Origin: Fimenecus sp045593555
GTDB lineage: Bacteria; Bacillota; Clostridia; Oscillospirales; Acutalibacteraceae
DNA length: 64,000 nt
Direction of reading: 5' to 3'
NCBI GenBank assembly: GCA_045593555.1
Contig: JAZNWU010000010.1
Location: 62,001 to 126,000 of the forward strand
The notes beneath the pieces were generated by a model, which saw only the letters and a list, made by a program, of their open reading frames with translations, was not told the DNA's origin and searched no databases. The stretch's first letter is position 1. Each line of letters opens with the position of its first letter. Below are positions 58,195 through 64,000 of the stretch, in pieces. Made by a program: the position numbers and the translations under genes.

Positions 58195-58518
58195 ATGACA
58201 TACGAACAGGTAGTAGCTAAGGTTAAAGCAAAGTTCGCAGATGCAGATGCAAGTGCCATTGACGGTGTTGTTGCATTACAGATTAACCTTGAAGGTAAGA
58301 ATGTAAATGGTATTTTCTATATTGAAGTAAAAGACAACAATGTAAATGTTGAGCCTTATGAATACTATGACAGACACGCTATTGTTACAGTAAACCCAAC
58401 AAACCTTATAAAGCTTGTTGAAGGTAAGCTTGACCCGGTTGAAGCATACAACAAGGGTAAAGTAGCAATTGAAGGCGATACAGGTGCAGTGCTTACAGTT
58501 ATGAATCTTGTAAAATAA
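58195..58518 (+). CDS. SCP2 sterol-carrier-like protein
   Basis: 107 residues from ATG 58195 (AAGGAGTGAAAAC upstream). SCP2-type lipid-binding domain: VVALQINLEGKNVNGIFYIEVKDNNVNVEP and LVEGKLDPVEAYNKGKVAIEGD are characteristic (strand + hydrophobic core, KGKVAIEGD end). Soluble. The role in bacteria is unknown; possibly hydrophobic-ligand binding. Own promoter and terminator. Confidence 0.85.
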   Translation: MTYEQVVAKVKAKFADADASAIDGVVALQINLEGKNVNGIFYIEVKDNNVNVEPYEYYDRHAIVTVNPTNLIKLVEGKLDPVEAYNKGKVAIEGDTGAVLTVMNLVK

Positions 58519-58538
58519 TTGATTTTTGCACAAAATTA

Positions 58539-58567
58539 ACGGACATCACTTGATGCCCGTTTTTTTG
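58539..58567 (+). terminator. Terminator of the SCP2 gene
   Basis: ACGGACATCA pairs with TGATGCCCGT around a tight CT turn, then TTTTTTG. Confidence 0.75.
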
Positions 58568-58595
58568 TTTGTTGAATTGGAGGTTGTCTTTTGAG

Positions 58596-58732
58596 GCTTC
58601 TCCTTGAGGAGAAGCTGTCTGCGAAGCAGACTGATGAGGTGTAGGTTGCGTTAGCAACCGTTAATTATTAATGTAAAACAACATTTCCACCTCATCCGTC
58701 ACATGCGGTGCCACCTTCCCTAAAGGGGAAGG
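58596..58732. repeat. Composite palindromic element
   Basis: A chain of hairpins: GCTTCTCC/GGAGAAGC (58596-58615), GTCTGC-GAA-GCAGAC (58617-58631), GATGAGGTG (58633-58641) matching CACCTCATC (58688-58696), GGTTGC-GTTA-GCAACC (58644-58659) and CCTTCCC/GGGGAAGG (58714-58732). It occupies most of the 308-bp gap before the Gfo/Idh/MocA gene. No coding potential. Confidence 0.7.
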
Positions 58733-58760
58733 CAATATCCCGACAAATTATAATTTACAC

Positions 58761-58788
58761 TTTACTTTTTATTGTTATGTGATATAAT
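58761..58788 (+). promoter_or_regulatory. Extended -10 promoter of the Gfo/Idh/MocA gene
   Basis: -10 TATAAT (58783-58788) preceded by TGA. The -35 is weak (TTTACT, 58761-58766; 16-bp spacer). Confidence 0.5.
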
Positions 58789-58826
58789 TCAGTTGTTAAA
58801 AATGTTATTTAGCGAGATGATTAAAA

Positions 58827-60125
58827 ATGTCAAAACCTATTACAGCAATTATTGTTGGTGCAGGTCACAGAGCACTTATATATGCTGAATTAGCAATTAC
58901 TAATCCTGAGCTTATGCAGATTGTGGGTGTTGCTGACCCGAATCCTGTAAGACGGGAAATATGTATGAAAAAATTTGGGTTCAGTGAAGATATGTGTTTT
59001 GAGTCTGCACAGGAATTAGCACAGAAAGGTAAGCTTGCTGATACTATTATCAATGGCACTATGGACCATCAGCATCTTGAAACTGCTATTCCACTTCTTG
59101 ATGCCGGTTACGATATGCTTTTAGAAAAGCCATTTGCACCTAATGAAGAAGAAATGAGAGAAATTGTAGCATGTGCAAAGAAAAACAATTCAAAGGTTAT
59201 GATTTGTCATGTACTTCGTTACACTCCATTCTATTACGGAATTAAGGAAAGAGTTGTAAGTGGTGAAATCGGTGATATTATCAATATTCAGACACTTGAA
59301 CATGTAAGTTATCATCATCTTTCCACATCATATATCCGTGGTAAATGGGCAAACAGTAAAGAATGTCACACATCAATGCTTCTTGCAAAGTGCTGTCACG
59401 ATATTGACATTATGATGTGGCTTATGAGCGAAACAAAACCTGTTGCGATTTCAAGTTTTGGTAGCAAGTATCAGTTCAAACCTGAAAATGCACCTGAAAA
59501 TGCAGGTACAAGATGTCTTGTGGATTGTCCTTTAGTTGATGAATGCAGATATTCTGCAAAACGACTTTACATAGACCAGCCTGAAAGATGGGCCTTTTAT
59601 GTGTGGGACAAGCTTGAACATATTGAAAACCCAACTATTGAAGATAAAATCAATCTTCTCAAGGGTGACTCACCTTACGGTAAGTGTATTTACAAGTGTG
59701 ACAATGATGTTGTTGACCATCAGTCTGTACTTGTAAATTTTGCAAGTGGTGCTACCGGCACACACAACCTTGTTGGTGGTAACTCAATGTCACTTCGCAG
59801 AATACACATTACAGGTACTAAAGGTGAAATTTACGGAAACTTTGAGGAGTCAAAATTCTATGTTTCAAAAATTCACCCAACTACAACTGACGAGAAAATC
59901 GTTGAAGAGGTTGACCTTAAGGTTACAGGCGATATGGTGGGTGCTTACGGTGGTCACGGTGGCGGTGATGAAAGATTAGCCGCTGACTTTGTGTCATTTG
60001 TCCGTGGTGAAAAACCAAGCCTTGCTTGTACTTCAATTTTTGATTCTGTTGCAGGTCATTTGTGTGTATATCTTGCTGATAAATCAAGAGAAAATGGTGG
60101 TATGCCACAGGAAGTTATATTATAA
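58827..60125 (+). CDS. Gfo/Idh/MocA-family oxidoreductase
   Basis: 432 residues. N-terminal Rossmann fold IIVGAGHRALIYAELA with ADPNP, then the MLLEKPFAPNEEEMREI segment (EKP motif) and a C-terminal alpha/beta domain with GGHGGGDERLAADFVSFVRGE. NAD(P)-dependent sugar or inositol oxidoreductases; specificity unknown. Extra cysteines (CCHDI, CLVDCPLVDEC) are notable. The gene lies alone between its repeat-rich spacer and a terminator. Confidence 0.9.
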   Translation: MSKPITAIIVGAGHRALIYAELAITNPELMQIVGVADPNPVRREICMKKFGFSEDMCFESAQELAQKGKLADTIINGTMDHQHLETAIPLLDAGYDMLLEKPFAPNEEEMREIVACAKKNNSKVMICHVLRYTPFYYGIKERVVSGEIGDIINIQTLEHVSYHHLSTSYIRGKWANSKECHTSMLLAKCCHDIDIMMWLMSETKPVAISSFGSKYQFKPENAPENAGTRCLVDCPLVDECRYSAKRLYIDQPERWAFYVWDKLEHIENPTIEDKINLLKGDSPYGKCIYKCDNDVVDHQSVLVNFASGATGTHNLVGGNSMSLRRIHITGTKGEIYGNFEESKFYVSKIHPTTTDEKIVEEVDLKVTGDMVGAYGGHGGGDERLAADFVSFVRGEKPSLACTSIFDSVAGHLCVYLADKSRENGGMPQEVIL

Positions 60126-60139
60126 AATGATAAAAAATT

Positions 60140-60167
60140 AAGGCAGTCCATTGACTGCCTTTTTTCT
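60140..60167 (+). terminator. Terminator of the oxidoreductase gene
   Basis: AAGGCAGTC (60140-60148) and GACTGCCTT (60153-60161), loop CATT, then TTTT. Confidence 0.85.
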
Positions 60168-60169
60168 CT

Positions 60170-60217
60170 CCCTCAGTCTTTTTCTGCGAAAAAGACAGCT
60201 CCCTCGTCAGAGGGAGC
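60170..60217 (+). repeat. 48-bp palindromic repeat, copy 2
   Basis: 47 of 48 positions equal to 40628-40675. The two hairpins lie between a terminator and the upp stop, and may add transcription termination for upp on the minus strand. Confidence 0.9.
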
Positions 60218-60242
60218 AATATATGGTTTTATTGATTTTTAA

Positions 60243-60872
60243 TTATTTTGTGCCGAAGATTCTGTCGCCTGCGTCACCAAGACCAGGAACGATATACTTA
60301 TGCTCGTTGAGTTTTTCATCAAGTGCTGCACAATAGATGTCAACATCAGGGTGAGCATCTGCAAGAGCCTGCATTCCTTCAGGAGCTGCGATAATACCCA
60401 TAAATTTGATTGACTTTGGATTAAATGTCTTAATCTGATTAATTGCATCAATTGCTGAGCCACCAGTTGCGAGCATTGGGTCAAGAACGATTACTTCACG
60501 TTCTTCAATATCCGATGGTAACTTGCAGTAGTAAGGAATCGGAAGTGCTGTTTCCTCATCTCTGTACATACCGATGTGACCAACCTTTGCTGATGGAACA
60601 AGTGAAAGTACACCGTCAAGCATACCTGTACCTGCACGAAGAATTGGAACGAATGCAAGTGTTTTACCTGAAATAACCTTTGTTTTTGCAATAGCAACAG
60701 GAGTTTCAACTTCAACTTCTACAAGTGGAAGGTCACGAGTTGCTTCATAACACATAAGAGTTGCGATTTCAGAAACAAGTGCTCTGAATTCCTTTGAACC
60801 AGTATTCTTATCTCTTAAAAGAGTAAGTTTATGCTGAATAAGTGGATGATTAGTAATGATAATGTTTCCCAT
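60243..60872 (-). CDS. upp: Uracil phosphoribosyltransferase
   Basis: 209 residues from ATG 60872 (GGGGGAAAT upstream). PRPP-binding VIVLDPMLATGGSAIDAI, GLGDAGDRIFGTK at the C-terminus, and FVPILRAGTGMLDGVL are all family-diagnostic. It salvages uracil to UMP. It has its own promoter (60915-60943) although rpiB is upstream on the same strand. Confidence 0.97.
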   Translation of the reverse strand: MGNIIITNHPLIQHKLTLLRDKNTGSKEFRALVSEIATLMCYEATRDLPLVEVEVETPVAIAKTKVISGKTLAFVPILRAGTGMLDGVLSLVPSAKVGHIGMYRDEETALPIPYYCKLPSDIEEREVIVLDPMLATGGSAIDAINQIKTFNPKSIKFMGIIAAPEGMQALADAHPDVDIYCAALDEKLNEHKYIVPGLGDAGDRIFGTK

Positions 60873-60914
60873 TTTTATTTCCCCCAAATTTTATTGGAAT
60901 TTTTCTTCAAAAAA

Positions 60915-60943
60915 TATTATATACCTATAATTTACAATTTACA
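60915..60943 (-). promoter_or_regulatory. Sigma-A promoter of upp
   Basis: Minus strand: -35 TTGTAA (60938-60943), 17-bp spacer, -10 TATAAT (60915-60920). Confidence 0.7.
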
Positions 60944-60950
60944 AGTTTTT

Positions 60951-61388
60951 TTATGAATTTTCTATCTCCATAATCTGGTCAATTCTTCTCTGATGTCTGC
61001 CACCTTCAAATTCGGTACTGAGGAAAACATCAACAAGTTCAAGCGCAAGACCTACACCAACAACACGGCCACCCATACAAAGAGCATTTGCATCGTTATG
61101 CATTCTTGTTAATTTCGCACTGAAATAATCTGAACAGCAAGCAGCACGGATTCCCTTTACCTTATTTGCTGCCATTGAAATACCGATACCTGTTCCGCAA
61201 CAGAGAATTGCTTTTTCACACTCCCCGCTTGTCACCTTTTCACAAGTTGCCTTTGCAATTGGAGCATAGTCAATTGACTCTGCTGAATATGTGCCACAAT
61301 CAATGTATTCTACACCTTTTTCATCGAGGTGTTTTTTTATTGCCTCTTTTAATTCAAAACCACCGTGGTCTGCACCTAAAGCTATCAT
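60951..61388 (-). CDS. rpiB: Ribose-5-phosphate isomerase B
   Basis: 145 residues, a RpiB/LacAB-type enzyme: IALGADHGGFELKEAIKKHL, ILCCGTGIGISMAANKVKGIRAA (catalytic Cys in the CCGTG loop), HNDANALCMGGRVVG and the C-terminal FEGGRHQRRIDQI. Interconverts ribulose- and ribose-5-phosphate and complements the transketolase in the window. It follows tsaB by 2 nt and is probably cotranscribed with it. Confidence 0.96.
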   Translation of the reverse strand: MIALGADHGGFELKEAIKKHLDEKGVEYIDCGTYSAESIDYAPIAKATCEKVTSGECEKAILCCGTGIGISMAANKVKGIRAACCSDYFSAKLTRMHNDANALCMGGRVVGVGLALELVDVFLSTEFEGGRHQRRIDQIMEIENS

Positions 61389-61390
61389 AT

Positions 61391-62095
61391 TTATATCTCC
61401 TTTTTCAATGATTTTTTATTATTTAATTCCCTTTCTGCCTGAGGTAATCTCAAGTAAAAAGGAACAAGATTTGCTGAATCTATTAATTCTTCTTGGTTTT
61501 TTATTTTTTCTTCTGCCACAAAACCTACACTTGAACCGTGAACATAGCGGATATTTTCATCTGCAATTTCACAATTCCGGATAATTTCGTGAAGTTTTTC
61601 ATAACATAAAAGTGAGCCATCACCGATGAAAACAACTTTTTTGTCGTATTTTGTAAGTTCATCACCAAGCTCGTCGATTAAAACTGCCTTATCCTCACAA
61701 AGACGGTTTCCCATATTGAATAACGCTGTATAAACCTGATTACACCTTGCATCCATTACTGCACAGGCAATAACATCATCACCTTTAAGCGGCTCTGCTA
61801 TTGCTTCCAGTGTTGATACTGCAAAGCATTTTTTATTTAATGCATCTGCCATGCCCTTAACTGCTGAAATGCCGATTCGAACACCTGTAAATGAACCAGG
61901 TCCGTTTGTAATTGCAAACAAGTCAATGTCCTTAATTGAAACGCCACTGTCGTTTAAGGTTTCTTCCACCAAAGGCATTAATGTCTGACTATGCGTAAGA
62001 CCGTTATTGATAAACTTTTCTGATAAAATTTTACCGTTTTCAGTTATTGCCACGGAAGCAGTAACTGATGAAGAATCAAGTGATAGGATTTTCAT
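61391..62095 (-). CDS. tsaB: tRNA threonylcarbamoyladenosine modification protein TsaB
   Basis: 234 residues, an ASKHA-fold pseudo-kinase partner of TsaD: LSLDSSSVTASVAI, GLTHSQTLMPLVEETLNDSG, NGPGSFTGVRIGISAVKGMA and VMDARCNQVYTALF. Needed for t6A37 formation. It overlaps tsaE by 4 nt. tsaD and rimI are not in the window. Confidence 0.94.
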   Translation of the reverse strand: MKILSLDSSSVTASVAITENGKILSEKFINNGLTHSQTLMPLVEETLNDSGVSIKDIDLFAITNGPGSFTGVRIGISAVKGMADALNKKCFAVSTLEAIAEPLKGDDVIACAVMDARCNQVYTALFNMGNRLCEDKAVLIDELGDELTKYDKKVVFIGDGSLLCYEKLHEIIRNCEIADENIRYVHGSSVGFVAEEKIKNQEELIDSANLVPFYLRLPQAERELNNKKSLKKEI

Positions 62096-62520
62096 ATCTC
62101 TATGCCTCCGTCAATAGTGATTATACGCTGATTATCGTTTTCGCCACGCTGAATTGTAACTCTTACAGTATTTTCAGGCAAAGCATTTTCGATATTTTCA
62201 GCCCACTCCACAGAAAGAATGCCTCCTGCTTCATAGAAGTCAAAAAAACCACTTGAATAAAGGTCGTCCCAACTTTCAACACGATACATATCGAAATGAT
62301 ACAAAGGCGGATTTCCACCGTAATCATTTACGATAGCAAAAGTGGGACTACTTACCTCTTCATCTACACAAAGAGCCTTTGCCATTCCTCGTGTAAATGC
62401 AGTTTTACCCATACCAAGACCACCAAAAAACGCAACAACAGTTCCGCCCTTAAGTGAACTTGCGAGTTTTCTGCCTAATTCAATTGTGTCATCTGTACTG
62501 TTTGAAATAAACTTTTGCAT
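62092..62520 (-). CDS. tsaE: tRNA threonylcarbamoyladenosine ATPase TsaE
   Basis: 142 residues from ATG 62520. P-loop FFGGLGMGKTAFTRG, then SPTFAIVNDYG, LYHFDMYRVESWDDL and a C-terminal VEWAENIENALPENTVRVTIQ. Works with TsaB/TsaD. It has an own consensus promoter (62554-62582) and begins the tsaE-tsaB-rpiB unit. Confidence 0.95.
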   Translation of the reverse strand: MQKFISNSTDDTIELGRKLASSLKGGTVVAFFGGLGMGKTAFTRGMAKALCVDEEVSSPTFAIVNDYGGNPPLYHFDMYRVESWDDLYSSGFFDFYEAGGILSVEWAENIENALPENTVRVTIQRGENDNQRIITIDGGIEI

Positions 62521-62553
62521 AACCACACCGAAATAATTAGTTTTATCCTTACG

Positions 62554-62582
62554 ATTTTACCAAACAACCGTGTTTTTGTCAA
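62554..62582 (-). promoter_or_regulatory. Sigma-A promoter of tsaE-tsaB-rpiB
   Basis: Minus strand: -35 TTGACA (62577-62582), 17-bp spacer, -10 TAAAAT (62554-62559). Confidence 0.8.
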
Positions 62583-62646
62583 TTTTTATAAATTCACAAT
62601 ATTGATTTGTTTTTTTTTTGCAATTTTATGAAGCCATTATACATAA

Positions 62647-62679
62647 TTTCCTGCAAAATCAATATAAAAATGCAGGAAA
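62647..62679. repeat. Inverted repeat upstream of gdhA
   Basis: TTTCCTGCA (62647-62655) and TGCAGGAAA (62671-62679) with a 15-nt AT loop. It lies in the 309-bp intergenic region between tsaE and gdhA, which otherwise holds only the two promoters and the palindrome at 62753-62777. Confidence 0.6.
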
Positions 62680-62769
62680 AGTAGTCAAAAATGAATTTCT
62701 GTAATTACATTTTGTCATTTTTAACAAATTAAAGTGCTGAAATTACCGTATCTTTTTCAATATTGTTAA

Positions 62770-62799
62770 TTGAAAAAACCACCTATTATATGATATTAT
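62770..62799 (+). promoter_or_regulatory. Candidate promoter of gdhA
   Basis: -35 TTGAAA (62770-62775), 18-bp spacer, -10 TATTAT (62794-62799). The -35 lies in a palindrome TTTTTCAAT...ATTGAAAAA (62753-62777). Confidence 0.45.
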
Positions 62800-62829
62800 T
62801 TTTGCATAATTTCAGAGGAGGCTCTATTT

Positions 62830-64000
62830 ATGAATAGTTATATCGAAAAAATTCTTCAAAGAGTTGAAGAACGTGACGGTGATAAAAAAGAATTTATGCA
62901 GTGTGTGCGTGAGGTTTACGGCTCACTTGAAAAAGTTATTGAAGCACATCCTGAATATGAAAAATATGATATATTAGGCAGAATGGCTGAACCTGACAGA
63001 ACAGTTCGTTTCAGAATTGCTTGGGTTGATGATGAAGGAAACACTCAGGTTAACCGTGGTTGGCGTGTACAGTTCAACTCTGCTATCGGTCCTTATAAGG
63101 GCGGTCTTCGTTTCCACCCTAGTGTAAATGCAAGTATTGTTTATTTCTTAGGCTTTGAACAGACATTCAAAAACTCACTTACAGGTCTTCCTATGGGTGG
63201 TGCTAAGGGTGGTTCTGACTTTAACCCTGTTGGTAAGAGTGACGCAGAAATTATGAGATTCTGTCAGGCATTTATGACTGAGCTTTATCGTCATATCGGT
63301 TCAAGCATTGACGTTCCTGCAGGTGACATCGGTGTTAGCGGTAAGGAAATCGGTTACCTCTTCGGTCAGTATAAGAGAATTGTCGGTGCATTTGAAAATG
63401 GTGTTCTTACAGGTAAGGGCCTTGCATACGGTGGTTCACTTGTTCGTCCTGAAGCTACAGGTTACGGTGCTATTTACTACGCAAACGAAGTGCTTAAGCA
63501 CGAAAATGAAGAAATCGCAGGTAAGACATTTGCAGTTTCAGGCTTCGGTAATGTTGCTTGGGGTGCAATTAAAAAGATTGCTGAGCTTGGCGGTATTCCT
63601 CTTACACTTTCAGGTCCTGACGGATATGTTTATGATAAAGACGGTATCGTAACAGAAGAAAAGATTAACTATCTTCTTGAGATGCGTGCATCAGGCAGAG
63701 ATAAGGCAAAGGATTATGCTGACAAATTCGGTGCTGAATTCTTCCCGGGTCAGAAGCCTTGGGGCGTTAAGGTTGACGTTGCTCTTCCATGTGCTACACA
63801 GAACGAAGTTACACTCGAAGAAGCAAAGAAAATTGTTGCTAACGGCACAAAGTACTATATCGAAGTTGCTAATATGCCAACAACTGCTGAAGCTGTTGAA
63901 TACTTCCTTGAAAATGGCGTAATCGTTGCTCCTTCAAAGGCAGTTAATGCAGGTGGTGTTTGCGTTTCAGGTCTTGAAATGAGCCAGAACAGCCAGAGAC
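62830..64000 (+). CDS. gdhA: Glutamate dehydrogenase (3' part outside window)
   Basis: ATG 62830 after CAGAGGAGG; the gene is open to the right edge (390 codons seen). It is an NADP-type hexameric glutamate dehydrogenase: GWRVQFNSAIGPYKGGLRFHPSVNASIVYFLGFEQTFKNSLTGLPMGGAKGGSDF (residues ~78-132; catalytic Lys in GGAKGG), PAGDIGVSGKEIGYLFGQYKR, then the Rossmann domain VSGFGNVAWGAIKK and the NAGGVCVSGLEM motif. Codon use is highly biased, suggesting high expression. It links ammonia and 2-oxoglutarate. Confidence 0.96.
   Translation, partial: MNSYIEKILQRVEERDGDKKEFMQCVREVYGSLEKVIEAHPEYEKYDILGRMAEPDRTVRFRIAWVDDEGNTQVNRGWRVQFNSAIGPYKGGLRFHPSVNASIVYFLGFEQTFKNSLTGLPMGGAKGGSDFNPVGKSDAEIMRFCQAFMTELYRHIGSSIDVPAGDIGVSGKEIGYLFGQYKRIVGAFENGVLTGKGLAYGGSLVRPEATGYGAIYYANEVLKHENEEIAGKTFAVSGFGNVAWGAIKKIAELGGIPLTLSGPDGYVYDKDGIVTEEKINYLLEMRASGRDKAKDYADKFGAEFFPGQKPWGVKVDVALPCATQNEVTLEEAKKIVANGTKYYIEVANMPTTAEAVEYFLENGVIVAPSKAVNAGGVCVSGLEMSQNSQR

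Noticed and set aside
51703..60217. CRISPR array from the repeated palindromes
   Set aside because: Repeats are isolated, different in sequence and not regularly spaced. No cas genes are present.
1..64000. Prophage or transposon
   Set aside because: No integrase, terminase, capsid, transposase or terminal inverted repeat of an IS element is seen. Only small non-coding repeats occur.

Overview
The window is a compact, low-GC, gene-dense stretch of a spore-forming Clostridia (Firmicutes) chromosome. Sporulation genes (alpha/beta SASP, gpr, spoIIP, spoVAE, a PdaA-like deacetylase), Firmicutes cell-division and regulatory genes (sepF, divIVA, hprK, rapZ, whiA), split transketolase, DUF5685 and DUF1540 proteins, and several intergenic palindromic repeat families all fit a gut-type Oscillospiraceae/Ruminococcaceae member. 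The family level is inference. Most genes are on the minus strand. There is no prophage, CRISPR array, rRNA operon or transposase.

Layout. 1-4.1 kb: a minus-strand operon running from a degenerate LytR-CpsA-Psr-like protein and a secreted transglutaminase-like protein into folE-folP-folB-folK. 4.1-10.8 kb: a polyprenyl-phosphate sugar-1-phosphate transferase, an EamA transporter, and tig/clpP/clpX. 10.8-12.6 kb: a DUF1540 mini-protein and thrC. 12.6-19.5 kb: a nine-gene minus-strand unit hprK-murB-rapZ-whiA-lepB-lepB-rbgA-rnhB-yraN behind one good promoter; yvcK, usually found between rapZ and whiA, is absent here. 19.5-22.3 kb: SASP, lipoprotein deacetylase and trmL. 22.3-26.2 kb: a two-component system and yhaM. 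26.2-29.7 kb: spoIIP, gpr, rpsT, spoVAE and tRNA-Leu. 29.8-33.4 kb: metF-DUF5685-J-like-membrane protein-radC. 33.5-38.4 kb: a three-gene flavin/iron-sulfur complex resembling electron-bifurcating (Stn-type) transhydrogenases. 38.5-40.6 kb: a PHP phosphoesterase, an anchored metallophosphoesterase and an XRE regulator. 40.7-57.9 kb: a long minus-strand series carrying split transketolase, HAD, rluD, lspA, divIVA, sepF, ylmE, an HlyD-like protein, miaA, mutL, three small cargo genes, mutS, a YlbF-like protein, miaB and a lipase-like hydrolase. 58-64 kb: SCP2 protein, Gfo/Idh/MocA oxidoreductase, upp, rpiB, tsaB, tsaE and the start of gdhA.

Functional links. GPR and its SASP substrate lie about 7 kb apart, with the SpoIIP engulfment hydrolase and SpoVAE nearby. 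The folate genes (folKBPE) and metF supply one-carbon metabolism, and the bifurcating complex would link NADH, NADPH and ferredoxin pools.

Most novel candidates. These are the DUF5685 protein with two Asp-rich motifs like those of isoprenoid synthases, beside an HPD-less Cys-rich J-like protein; a solitary Stn-like complex; a catalytically degenerate LCP protein; a very short GPR; and a mosaic of intergenic repeats, including an exact 31-bp inverted pair 33 kb apart. All assignments come from reading the sequence; no database search was run.
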